Assembly (NCBI GenBank): GCA_011800155.1
Contig: CM022376.1
Span: 1,054,001 to 1,118,000, forward strand
DNA length: 64,000 nucleotides
Direction of reading: 5' to 3'
Source of the DNA: Flammulina velutipes
Taxonomy: Eukaryota > Basidiomycota > Agaricomycetes > Agaricales > Physalacriaceae
The notes beneath the pieces are model-generated. The model had not been told where the DNA came from. It ran no database searches and saw nothing but the letters and a program-made list of their open reading frames with translations. The translations under genes and the position numbers were made by a program. Below, piece after piece: positions 44,067 to 54,670 of the stretch. Numbering within the stretch: the stretch's first letter is position 1; every line of letters starts with the position of its first letter.

Positions 44067-44359
44067 TGTTATTTGTTGAAGATGAGAGTATGAAGGCAAG
44101 AGGGAGACGCTGTCTGGGGTAACCGAAATCATGAGATCAATCGGTCAATCGCGATTGGTGGAAGATGCCGGCGCGTAGAATGCACTCCCGGTTATTGCTC
44201 GCTCACATCGTGATTTACTTAGGCGGAACGGGACTCCCTACGCGCTCATCCGTAGTTTAAATCCTTGGATTTATGGGCACCGGTCTCATGGGTTAAGTTT
44301 ACGCCACTGAACACAACTTGTGTTCGTGTACTCATCACGGTCCAAGACATCGCACAGAA

Positions 44360-45450
44360 GTCGTGTTGAGTTAGTAAGTTCTTGCATCATAGAGCTGGGT
44401 TGACAAACCATACCTGCCTAACCTAGAGGAGGATATCTTCGCACTCAGACAACCACGACATGCCTCTAACTACTTTGCCTGATTTCTGGTCATTGTATAC
44501 CTCGTCAATCCCACGATATCCAATGGGGCATATCCATAGAGTCATCTCTGGTGGATATTTCTTCCGGGAACGTTACACCTCTACCTTCACGTTAGTCGCT
44601 GTCGTGTTCGGAGCCCAACGGTACATGGGCAGCCGAAATTCTCCTAAGGCATCTGTCAAGCTGTGAGTACGGCGAGAGAACAAGTCCATCGAAATCACTC
44701 ACTCATCAAGGATAAGTGCGGAAGTTGGCGACAATAGTGCTCCTCAATTCTTAGTTTATTGCGCTCAGTTTATTTGGTCCAGCTCGGACCGTGTGATGCG
44801 AATCAGCGGAGCTCAAAATCGCACTAAAAGCCAGTTTAAAATCCTCCAACTCTGCGCCGGTATATGAAGTAAAGGAACGATGATAATCATTGATCAAAGT
44901 AGATATAACTACTCAGAGTCTGCCTACGAGCCCTCGAACTTGAACGGGGCGAAACGATGAACTTTGGGATTTCCTTCTCAACGACGCCGCCACGGCCCCG
45001 AAAAGGCCTGGAACAGGCGCTCGGAGACTGCCATGAGCGTTTGATTGTCCGCCATCAGCGAGCCAAATAAACTGAACGCAATAAACTAAGAATTGAGGAG
45101 CACTAATAACCAAACCTTCCGGGTATCCCTGCAGTGGAGGATGGTTTTCGGGCTGGGTCAAATTATCAGTGGGTGCCACCGCTTGACCTTGGACAATATC
45201 CTGATTCAGTGTTACTATGGCTCTACAAATAGCGATTTTGACAGGATCTATCGCCATGGTAAGCATTGTTATATGTTGGTTATAGTAGTATGGACAAAGG
45301 TAAAACGGCACGTACATTCTGAATCATGATACACCCAGCTAGTAAAATATGTAGACATCAGTAAGTAGCAGGAGTTGAGCGCGAGAGAGGAAATTGACCC
45401 ATACCCGGCTGCCTCTGAAGCTGGTTTTGGCGTCCTATCCAGCCACGTCG
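44360..45450 (-). pseudogene. Degenerate copy of the secreted JAMM-protein gene, broken by an inserted element
   Basis: Nucleotide similarity to the 49823-51030 copy is visible from about 44365 (3' end) to about 45450, in the same orientation. Recognisable blocks include the region at 45110-45250 matching the exon before HTHP. The codons for FHTHP are gone: at that point the sequence is interrupted by a 371-bp element at 44735-45105. The frame is also broken elsewhere and no signal-peptide exon was found. This is the most diverged of the four copies, so it is probably the oldest. Confidence 0.6.
44735..45105. mobile_element. Short non-autonomous transposon-like element with 43-bp inverted ends
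   Basis: The first 43 bases (44735-44777, beginning TAGTGCTCCTCAATTC) and the reverse complement of the last 43 (45063-45105) differ at one position. The element has no coding capacity and is inserted in the JAMM pseudogene, interrupting alignment to the intact copies. A TA or AATA target duplication is compatible with the flanks. This fits a MITE-like element of a DNA transposon; the family is not identified. Confidence 0.7.
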
Positions 45451-46893
45451 GGGTCCTCACGGTGGAAATTTATAGTGTCCGCCCATGCTGCAATGCCAGG
45501 CTCTAGCACCTTATTGTCTTGCTTCCGTTAACTAGACGTAGGAGAGCCCGTGACCAGGTATGCTGTGAAGAGGGTTGAAAGCTGAATCATAATGCGTTGA
45601 TGATTCGGAGCACAAGCTGATAGGCAGAAACTTGTACAATGCACAGTCGATTTGGAAGGCCCTATGATCAGAAAATCGGCCTTCCCCACTCTCAATGGGT
45701 ACTGGCAACCCCAGCCAAAAAAGTGTAACGCGCGAGACGGTACTGCCTTAACGGCAAATTATATGATCGCCGAGGTCGCTGGTTCGATTCCCAAGGAATG
45801 CAACTACAATTTTGGCTCGTATTTTATCATTTTGAGAGAAACAATGCGTGAAATCATGATACAGTCCAATCTATAATTCAATTAGATGGAATTCACAGTT
45901 TGGAGTACATCTGTGTGCGACGTGTTGTGTCGTGTCGACGCGCTTCAACGAAGAACTTCCTTTTTGGGAACCAAAATATGAGATTCCATATTTTTGTCCT
46001 CCTGGCATCCTCTTTCACATATTTGCATAAGCGTAACATCCAGTCTATGTTTTTCATGCCAGTGAACAATCGTATTGATTCCAAATTTTTAATTTCAGCT
46101 TCTAATCATGAGAAATGGCCATTTTGGACCCATTAACTGCGCACACAGAGAAGAAAATAAAAATCGAAATCAATACGGTTACTTATAATGTCCTAGCCGT
46201 CATATTTTGCCACACAAACTAGTCGCCAAAGTGAGCCGTTGAGCCAGCAAGAGTTCATACCACCGTGTCTGCCATCGTCGGAGTTTGAATTTGGCTTGGG
46301 TTGCCGAGTCTCAAGATCTCACTGTACACTAATAGATAAGACCTGTAAAAATTCGTCAAGGTACCTCTTGCTTCTATCACACCTGGGGGCGGAATTAGTC
46401 GAAGTTTCCGTTCCCGTCAAGAACCGCGGTTGTGAACGGCGTTGGGTAGTGTCCGCGCGATGTTGAATGTGGTACTTCAGTTATGGACACCAACTGTACC
46501 CATGAACGACGTAACCTGTGGGAACTTCTCTCAATCACATGCATCAATGGGTCGGAGGTAATCGGCACCCAAGTGTGGCGTACGGCAAACCCCGAACCAT
46601 TAGTTGCTACACAGTCTTATGACCCGGCTTCAGGGCCAGAAGAATGTATCACTCACGAACATCCGTGCAGCATGTCCAAGCATGTCCACTAAACGAGCAC
46701 TTGTTTTCCACCTGGAAAAAGATAAGCTCCGCCTCGGATAGGGCTGTTTCCATGTGGGTCGGTAGCCCCTTTATTTAAAATGTTTGATGGAGGCACAGCG
46801 GACGGACGTTACTTGATAGTCGACCTCCATATAAGTAGTGGGCGTACTTTAGTTCAAAGTGCTCAAGTCTCCGCACTCTGACGTTCATTCAAG
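45451..46893. other. Gene-poor stretch upstream of the permease gene
   Basis: About 1.4 kb without a supported gene. It contains one Pol III B-box-like sequence, GGTTCGATTCC at 45781-45791. Confidence 0.4.
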
Positions 46894-49341
46894 ATGGGAC
46901 CCACTACGACTTCTACCCGGTTAAGCGCAGACACCGTCGTCGATGAGGATGATAGGGAACTCGTCGCTTTGGGATACGTTCCGTCCTTCAAGCGCGAGTT
47001 TTCCAACTTGGCCACGGTGCGCACAGGTTCTTTTCATCGTCGGACATGTCATCTAACGTGTTTTTAACAGATTAGTTTCGCGTTCAGTATCATGGTACCT
47101 CTAATCGACTATTTGGCCTTCAGTGAGCTCACACGACGACTGATAGGGTCTCTGCTCGAGTATATCAACGACGTTCAATACCCCCCTCCTTACTGGTGGA
47201 CCTGCGTCGGTGGTATGGTGCTGGATCCTTGGAGCCACCATGTGCTTTACATTAGGCGCTAGTATTGCGGAGATTGTCAGCGCCTACCCAACCTGTGGCG
47301 GATTGTAAGACTTTCTACATTCCCTACCTTCACTCTCTGACGCTACTGCAGATACACCGCTTCAGCGCAACTGACGCCCAAAAAACATCGCGCAAAGGTA
47401 CAACCTTCTTTTGGCTTGGCATCCCGACCTCATGTAACGATTATCATAGGTAGGCTGGGTAGTCGGTTGGCTCAACATCCTCGGTCAAATTGCGGGTATC
47501 TCGTCCACAGAATTTGGTCTTTCCAACATGATCTGGGCGGCTGTGGTTATTGGAAGGGTGCGTCGATCGTTTGGCTAACTCTATTCTGATGCTAATAACC
47601 GTTACAGGACGGAGATTTTGAAATCACAGAGGTACGTCCGCGCGTTGTGGCGTTCCTTGTGCGCCCTTGACACGCTCTACCCCATCAGGGAAAAGTCGTT
47701 GGACTGTTCGCAGGTCTTCTCGTCATTCATGGCCTCTTGAACTCGCTCGCGACGAAATATCTCGCGAAGCTCTCTGCGTCATTTGTCTTCTTCAACCTCG
47801 GGGCTACCTTCGGTGAGTTCTAAATCATTGCTCATTCAGTCATCGTTTTGACGCGTTGAAGTCATCATCATTGTTCTTCTGGCCACTACACCTCGATCCG
47901 AGATGCATCCCGCCAACTACGTCTTCGGCTCAGATGGTATCACCAATCAAACGGGCGGCTGGAACACAGGCCTTGCCTTTCTCTTTGGTCTGCTGAGTGT
48001 TCAATGGACTGTACGTGGTTTCGCTCCACACTACATAGTTTAGGTACTAATCTACCTTGTGTTCTCAGATGACTGTAAGAACTCCGCTTCGCATCCTTTG
48101 CTTGATGTTAATACGTCCCCGAATGTAGGACTATGATGCTACCGCTCATATATCGTGCGTACGAGCTGCTAATGAGCCGAACGTTCGGAACTGATGTGTT
48201 TCTATCAGGGAGGAAGTAAAGCGCGCTGCGTATGCGGGTACGTGCGGGATTTGTGATAGGAGAATATAGATGCTAATTTTGTTTGACAGCTCCATCCGCC
48301 ATCTTCATTGCAGGCTCGTGCATGCTTTGAGTAACCTAATTGTGAAACTGACCTTCTTCTACAGTCGTCGGAACTGGTCTCATTGGCTGGCTCTTCAATA
48401 TCATCCTCATTCTTTGCTCTGGCCCTCTGTGCGTAAACGTTGCGCCTTCCTGCCCCGTGGTTGTTTCTGATTCTTCGTAGTGCTGACCTTCCGGGACCTT
48501 CCAATAATGCCGTCCTCCAGGTGTGATAGAACTCCAGCGGATTTTATAGACGTCTTATCTCTCCCAATAGATAATGACCACCAGAATGGGGAAGACCGGA
48601 GCTCTGATCCTTTGGGTCTTCGTCTGCCTGACTGCCTTCTTTGTCGTTCAAACTGCCCTTCAAGCTGCGTCCCGGACTATCTATGCGTTCAGCCGTGACC
48701 ACGGTATGTTATCTCTCCCTCCCTCTTATCTCGTCTTCTCAAGCTGCGCAGGTCTCCCGGACCGCGACTTCTTCGGCCACAACTCCAAGGTTACCAACAC
48801 CCCGCTTCGTGCTATCGCACTCACAACACTTATCTCTTTCCTCCCGGGATTATTGTACCTCGCGAGCCCCATCGCCGCTAACGCGATCTTCTCGCTCTGT
48901 GCCATGGCGCTTGACTTATCCTATGTCATCCCCATCTTCCTCCGTCGTGTGTTCCAAGATCATCCGGAGGTCATGTTCAAACCGGGACCTTTCTACATGG
49001 GCGACGGCATACTTGGCGCAGCCATGAACTGGATATGCATTTTCTGGACGTTGTTCATTTGCGTGATCTTCTCGTTCCCAACGGTTCTCCCAGTGACGAA
49101 AGATACGATGAACTATGCGTCGGTTATCACTGTTGGGGTTATGGTGCTTGCAATGTATGTCATCCTACTGTCGCTGTGAAGCGAGCGCTAATGTTTGTTC
49201 AGGGCCTGGTATTTCATTGACGGACGGAGACACTATCATGGACCTCAGTCTAACCTCCCAGCTGCCGGGTACTCGGATGAAGGGGTGGAACAGATTAACG
49301 CTGACTCCAAACTGGAAAAAGAGGATTCACGTTCGGTCTAA
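46894..49341 (+). CDS. Amino-acid / GABA permease (APC superfamily)
   Basis: Multi-pass plasma-membrane transporter of the fungal GABA/choline/amino-acid permease group. It starts MGPTTTSTRLSADTVVDEDD; the hydrophilic N-terminus ends FKREFSNLAT before the first helix. Family-like segments: ISFAFSIMG, STTFNTPLLTGGPASVVWCW, LSVQWTMTDYDATAHISEEV (a strongly conserved APC loop), AASRTIYAFSRDHGLPDRDF and GPFYMG. About 12 helices and some 520-530 residues; the last exon encodes AWYFIDGRRHYHGPQSN and an acidic tail, with a stop at 49339-49341. About 13 introns; the one after RDHG begins at the GTATG donor at 48703. A broken inverted copy of part of the gene lies at 53828-54225. Confidence 0.9.
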
Positions 49342-49822
49342 CGACTTTTCAAAAATTATTTTACTTAACGGATCTCAACGTGCTTTATGTTTTACAATAT
49401 GATAGATAATTATGAAAACGTCTGTGTTGAGTCTTGACTCAAGCAAACCTCTCTCTCTCTAACTTTAAGTCCGCCTTTGAGTTTTTGATGACCTTCATCT
49501 GCAGCACGTGATCGTGAATTATTTTGCGCATCGGAAGTGACCATGAGTTACTGGGAAGGTACTCAGCAGTCTTCTACCAGGTTATTGAGCGCTTGCCAGA
49601 ATTCAAGGTGACGTAGACGTCTTTGGGCTCAACCCTGGCTCAGAGCACGCACCTTGGGAATACATAGCCTCGTAGTATACTTACACGCGAAAGAGAGGTA
49701 GCAGTAGGATTGGATTTAAAAATCATCAACGCGCATCCAACTGAAAGAGTTCATCCATATTATATTCTATGGTATGAAACGACATATTATACTTATTAGT
49801 AGCAATAGATAAACAAGTACTT
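48303..49822. repeat. Outer, diverged part of the left inverted-repeat arm
   Basis: Matches the reverse complement of 53449-54225, visibly diverged by substitutions and small indels and with about 0.72 kb (permease exons and introns after RDHG) absent from the right-hand copy. Contrast this with the nearly perfect inner arm that starts at 49823. Confidence 0.7.
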
Positions 49823-51030
49823 TTAGGCAGCTTGGTTCTTGGCCCTAGCTGTAAGAAGGATACGGGGTTAGTAGGGTATTGAACGATAGAGCTGGGATGA
49901 AAGTCATACCTGGGGCCCAGCCTACAGGAGGATATGTTAGTACCCAGAATGTATATTGAAATGACCAGTACATACCAAGTTGTCTGCCTGCCGATTTCTG
50001 ACCACTGTATACCTGGCCTTGCTTGGGGTATCCGGGAGTAGAAGCCTTCAGGGAGTCACGAGCCGGAGGGCCATACACACAGATTCCCCTCTGGTGGACA
50101 ATGATTCCGGGAACACCGCTATATATGTTCATTCACGTTAGTCGCTTGCATTGTGAACTGTTCTACCGACTTACCGTGCCCATGCATTGGTGTTGTCTAG
50201 AGACGTCCTTCTCAGTATCAGTGTTAGGAAAAATATAACAATCACGTACCAGCGGAAGATGGGCAATCGGAATTGTCCCACGGCATCTATCAAGTTTTCA
50301 GCACGCCGAAAATCGAGTTCATAGAAAACACTCACAGGGTGAGTGTGGAAGTTGGCGACAACAACGAAGCCTTCCGGAATCTCCGAAGGATTGGTTTCGG
50401 GCTTGTTCAAATCAATAGCAGGCGCCGCCGTTTGACCTTGGGCACTATCCTGATTCAGAGGGGTGGACCTGCCGTGGGCGGCTCTACAGATCGCGACTCG
50501 GGCAGGGTCTATAATCATGGTAAGCATTGGTGTCTGCAAGAAGGAAAAGAGTGCGTACTAGTAGGATCGGCAAATACCCAGCTATTAATAAGTTCGACAT
50601 CAGTTATCATCGCAGAATCCCGAAGTGGAATGGTACGTACCCGCCCTCCTCTTGAGCTGTTGTTGGTGTCGGGAAAGAATCCTCCCAAGCTTCCTACCAG
50701 AATGTTAATGGCTCTCTACGAGGTTTTATGAACACTACAGACGTACTTGGAATACTTCGTGGACTGTTGAGGATACAGCAATTGCAGTGCCGAGAGGCCC
50801 TTCATATTCATCGCTGTTGTGGGATTAGCAATGCTATTAACATGAGAAATGAGGAGGACATACTCCTTGATTGGGAACTCGTCGGTAGCCTTCAACCAGA
50901 AGATCCCTTGACAGGTCACCATGCGCTTGTCCATGGCACGAACATGGAGCGATGTGTACGTCGAGGGAATTGCGTACGTCACCGAAGCGAGGAGTGCGAG
51001 ACCAGAGAAGAAGGCAGCGTGTGAGAACAT
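49823..51030 (-). CDS. Secreted JAMM-domain (DUF4329-like) protein, left-arm copy
   Basis: Mirror image of the right-arm gene, with the same ten exons and 240 codons. Signal peptide FSHAAFFSGLALLASVTYA, then a small alpha/beta domain. The spliced product has three elements of the JAMM metal site: a Glu in QEEGGWVF, HTHP in NFHTHPMPW, and PSxxD in CPSSAD. The C-terminal half contains VPGIIVHQRGICVYGPPARD, typical of DUF4329-like JAMM domains, where the final strand carries 'GVYxYGP'. It is predicted to be a secreted zinc metalloprotease or a relative without deubiquitinase partners; its target is unknown. TATAAAAG (minus strand, 51175-51182) and a probable 5'-UTR intron lie upstream. Confidence 0.72.
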
Positions 51031-51174
51031 GGTGCTTGAAAGAAGAGTTGTTTTGAATTGGTGGTGTGCTGAGAAACGTTAGCGTGCTATGAAAGAAATC
51101 TGTGGCGAGAAGCGCTCACTGGAGAGTTGATTGGCCGCCAGCGACTTGATGGAGAAGACGCCATAATTCGTTCG

Positions 51175-51182
51175 CTTTTATA
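51175..51182 (-). promoter_or_regulatory. TATA box of the left-arm JAMM gene
   Basis: TATAAAAG on the minus strand, about 145 bp before the ATG; a GTGAGC...CAG intron in the leader would shorten the mature 5'-UTR. Confidence 0.5.
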
Positions 51183-51381
51183 CACAAATTGAACTCAGAG
51201 GCCGTAATAACAACGGCGTATTCCTAATAACACGGCGGAGAGATACGTGCTGTGGCCGTTTCTACAGATGTCAGTACTAGGCTAAACGTAAGTGAGATTC
51301 CCTCAGGTGCACTATGAACCATGTATGTTATGAGTACTAGGCGGAAACAGGCTATGCATGAAAGTCATGATCAAGACTTAC

Positions 51382-51889
51382 TTGATTCGGAGGGTAGGCT
51401 ACTCGCCAACCATCCAGTTCATCGGGAATTACATGTAGGCATCCAAGTTACCCATTTATCGCGTGGATTCCTCCGGCGCCATGGCTGGAATTCTCGACTA
51501 CAGACTAACTTGGATGAGATGGAACCCTGGTGGCGCAGTCTAAAAAATACCCTTTTTGCCTCCAGTCCTGGATACCAACGCTTTCGACATTTCACGAGGA
51601 GAGTTATTTGCGCATTTTGAAAGAAGCTCAGAGCAGATGTCATGGTAGAATGCAATAACCTCAATAACGTGGCAACGTTCCTCGTTGCTGAGCAATGACG
51701 TCGATACCGATCCTCGACAACAGAATTGTTTCAACACCCGCCTTTCCTGATTCATAGCGTTGCTTTCAGTAAAATCGTTCCATTGAAGCGTCTGGAGGCG
51801 ATATATGCTACTCACAGTGGTACGAACTCTCCAAATATAGATCAGATACAGGGTTGGATTGTGGCTGAGGTACCCATAAAACCTGGCGA
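51382..51889. other. Unique 508-bp spacer at the centre of the inverted repeat
   Basis: The two sides stop matching exactly at 51381/51890. I see no gene inside it; the open frames that enter it are read from the arms' promoter sequence. Confidence 0.7.
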
Positions 51890-52088
51890 GTAAGTCTTGA
51901 TCATGACTTTCATGCATAGCCTGTTTCCGCCTAGTACTCATAACATACATGGTTCATAGTGCACCTGAGGGAATCTCACTTACGTTTAGCCTAGTACTGA
52001 CATCTGTAGAAACGGCCACAGCACGTATCTCTCCGCCGTGTTATTAGGAATACGCCGTTGTTATTACGGCCTCTGAGTTCAATTTGTG

Positions 52089-52096
52089 TATAAAAG
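52089..52096 (+). promoter_or_regulatory. TATA box of the right-arm JAMM gene
   Basis: TATAAAAG, followed by a probable 5'-UTR intron (about 52153-52202, GTGAGC to TTTCTCAG) before the ATG at 52241. Confidence 0.55.
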
Positions 52097-52240
52097 CGAA
52101 CGAATTATGGCGTCTTCTCCATCAAGTCGCTGGCGGCCAATCAACTCTCCAGTGAGCGCTTCTCGCCACAGATTTCTTTCATAGCACGCTAACGTTTCTC
52201 AGCACACCACCAATTCAAAACAACTCTTCTTTCAAGCACC

Positions 52241-53448
52241 ATGTTCTCACACGCTGCCTTCTTCTCTGGTCTCGCACTCCTCGCTTCGGTGACGTACGCA
52301 ATTCCCTCGACGTACACATCGCTCCATGTTCGTGCCATGGACAAGCGCATGGTGACCTGTCAAGGGATCTTCTGGTTGAAGGCTACCGACGAGTTCCCAA
52401 TCAAGGAGTATGTCCTCCTCATTTCTCATGTTAATAGCATTGCTAATCCCACAACAGCGATGAATATGAAGGGCCTCTCGGCACTGCAATTGCTGTATCC
52501 TCAACAGTCCACGAAGTATTCCAAGTACGTCTGTAGTGTTCATAAAACCTCGTAGAGAGCCATTAACATTCTGGTAGGAAGCTTGGGAGGATTCTTTCCC
52601 GACACCAACAACAGCTCAAGAGGAGGGCGGGTACGTACCATTCCACTTCGGGATTCTGCGATGATAACTGATGTCGAACTTATTAATAGCTGGGTATTTG
52701 CCGATCCTACTAGTACGCACTCTTTTCCTTCTTGCAGACACCAATGCTTACCATGATTATAGACCCTGCCCGAGTCGCGATCTGTAGAGCCGCCCACGGC
52801 AGGTCCACCCCTCTGAATCAGGATAGTGCCCAAGGTCAAACGGCGGCGCCTGCTATTGATTTGAACAAGCCCGAAACCAATCCTTCGGAGATTCCGGAAG
52901 GCTTCGTTGTTGTCGCCAACTTCCACACTCACCCTGTGAGTGTTTTCTATGAACTCGATTTTCGGCGTGCTGAAAACTTGATAGATGCCGTGGGACAATT
53001 CCGATTGCCCATCTTCCGCTGGTACGTGATTGTTATATTTTTCCTAACACTGATACTGAGAAGGACGTCTCTAGACAACACCAATGCATGGGCACGGTAA
53101 GTCGGTAGAACAGTTCACAATGCAAGCGACTAACGTGAATGAACATATATAGCGGTGTTCCCGGAATCATTGTCCACCAGAGGGGAATCTGTGTGTATGG
53201 CCCTCCGGCTCGTGACTCCCTGAAGGCTTCTACTCCCGGATACCCCAAGCAAGGCCAGGTATACAGTGGTCAGAAATCGGCAGGCAGACAACTCGGTATG
53301 TACTGGTCATTTCAATATACATTCTGGGTACTCACATATCCTCCTGTAGGCTGGGCCCCAGGTATGACTTTCATCCCAGCTCTATCGTTCGATACCCTAC
53401 TAACCCCGGATTCGTCTTACAGCTAGGGCCAAGAACCAAGCTGCCTAA
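52241..53448 (+). CDS. Secreted JAMM-domain (DUF4329-like) protein, right-arm copy
   Basis: Exons 52241-52407, 52458-52524, 52578-52630, 52690-52712, 52763-52935, 52985-53021, 53075-53096, 53153-53295, 53351-53362 and 53423-53448 have GT-AG borders and add up to 723 nt, 240 residues plus stop. The N-terminus is a signal peptide (cleavage likely after SVTYA). The middle gives EEGGWVFADPTNPARVAICR, then EIPEGFVVVANFHTHP, MPWDNSDCPSSADNTNAWAR and VPGIIVHQRGICVYGPP: Glu, HTHP and PSxxD in the order and spacing of JAMM (MPN+) enzymes. DUF4329, known best from bacterial Rhs/secreted proteins, is the nearest fold I can name; a basidiomycete secreted version is inferred, not confirmed. Several very short exons (12, 22, 23 and 26 nt) explain why simple open-frame searches miss it. 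Confidence 0.75.
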
Positions 53449-54225
53449 AAGTACTTTTTAATCTATCGCTACTAATACAATATGTCGTTTCACACCATGG
53501 AATATAACATGGATGAACACCTTCAGTCGGATACGCGCCGATGAATTTTATATCTAATCCGACGGCTACCTCTCTTTCGCGAGTATGTACACCACAAGGC
53601 CATGTATTCTCAAGGTGCGTGCTCAGAGCCAGGATCCTCGTCGAGCCCAAAGACGTCTACATCACGTTGAATTTTGGTAGCGCTAAATAACCCAGTAGAA
53701 GACTGATAAGTACCTTCCCAGTGACCCATGGCCACTTTCGACGCGCAAAATCATTCACGATCACGTGCAGATGAAGGCGGACTTCAAGTTAGAGAGAGAG
53801 GTTTGCTTGAGTCAAGACTCAACACATACCGTGGTCACGGCTGAACGCATAGATAGTCCGGGACGCAGCTTGAAGGGCGGTTTGTACGACAAAGAAGGCA
53901 GTCAGGCAGACGAAGACCCAAAGGATCAGAGCTCCGGTCTTCCCCATTCTGGTGGTCATTATCTATTGGGAGAGATAAGACGTCTATAAAATCCGCTGGA
54001 GTTCTATCATACCTGGAGGACGGCAATATTGGAAGGTTCCGGAAGGTCAGCACTACGAAGAATCAGAAACAACCGCGGGGCAAGAAGGCGCAACGTTTAC
54101 GCACAGAGGGCCAGAGCAAAGAATGAGGATGATATTGAAGAGCCAGCCAATGAGACCAGTTCCGACGACTGTTGAAGAAGGTCAGTTTCACAGTTAGGTT
54201 ACTCAAAGCATGCACGAGTCTGCAT
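53449..54225. repeat. Outer, diverged part of the right inverted-repeat arm
   Basis: Continues the inverted duplication of 48303-49822 but with many substitutions and an internal deletion. Includes the truncated permease fragment. Confidence 0.7.
53828..54225 (-). pseudogene. Truncated, internally deleted fragment of the APC permease
   Basis: Corresponds to permease positions 48303-48706 in reverse orientation; blocks from QIMTTRMGKTGALILWVF and TALQAASRTIYAF are recognisable. Upstream exons are missing. On the 3' side the sequence passes directly from the GTATG donor after RDHG to the region after the permease's last exon (49424 onward), an approximately 717-bp deletion with short TGT/ATGT microhomology at the join. 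Not expressible as a transporter. Confidence 0.75.
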
Positions 54226-54259
54226 TGAAGGTATCCCAGTGATGGCGCCAGAGGACTCC

Positions 54260-54670
54260 ACGTCATGAGGAGGTAACCCATTGGATGCCCACATGACATT
54301 CGGCAGTCTCGCTTCCTGACAGTATGAAATGCATGCAGACAATCGAGGGCTGGAAGCCGAGGTGGCGAGCGATGGACAAGGCTTTGTCCGGTGTGACTGT
54401 TGCAGTGACGGCTACCCATATGGTAGAAGGAGGGAGTCGCAAGCGGCGGGAACTGAGTGTCTTGTATGGTGCTGCAAATACCTCGTCGATCAGGTGTGCC
54501 TCGTCAATAAGCATCCATCACAGGCTTTTTAGGAACCCAGGGCTTGACAAGAGCACCCCCATCCGCTTTCCGTTTAACATCTGAGCCGTCATAATGCCAA
54601 TACGAATGTCATGGCCAGCGGCAAGCTCGTCGAACAGGCGTCCATCCATTCACGCGATTTTGGGGGGGAT
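54260..54670 (-). pseudogene. RecQ-like DNA helicase relic
   Basis: On the minus strand the reading 'GRLFDELAAGHDIRIGIMTA' continues to a LIDEAHLIDE (DEAH box) segment and then to LRLPPSTIWVAVTATVTPD (motif III, TAT). A TGA stop lies between KSL and WMLIDEAH, and nothing recognisable follows 'ARHLGFQPSIVCMHF'. Other helicase motifs are missing. Such RecQ-like helicases are multi-copy in many Agaricomycetes. It directly abuts the permease fragment. Confidence 0.65.

Larger units (their letters stand above)
49823..51381. repeat. Core left arm of the large inverted repeat
   Basis: 1,559 bp that repeat almost perfectly, in reverse complement, at 51890-53448. Symmetry axis 51635.5 (paired positions sum to 103271). 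A few differences in the last intron of the enclosed gene are the only ones I saw. Confidence 0.9.
51890..53448. repeat. Core right arm of the large inverted repeat
   Basis: Reverse-complement counterpart of 49823-51381. Holds the right-arm gene with its promoter and ends within a base or so of that gene's stop codon. Confidence 0.9.

Noticed and set aside
45893..46136. Pair of open frames on opposite strands
   Set aside because: AT-rich stretch with chance frames; no motif or similarity to anything else in the window.
51321..51950. Two open frames reading inward from the palindrome arms into the spacer
   Set aside because: They begin in promoter DNA of the JAMM genes and differ completely once the unique spacer starts, so they do not encode a conserved protein.
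48303..54225. Inverted repeat interpreted as ends of one composite DNA transposon
   Set aside because: No transposase, no short terminal repeats or target duplication at its outer limits, and the arms contain a normal intron-bearing gene; a segmental inverted duplication is simpler.
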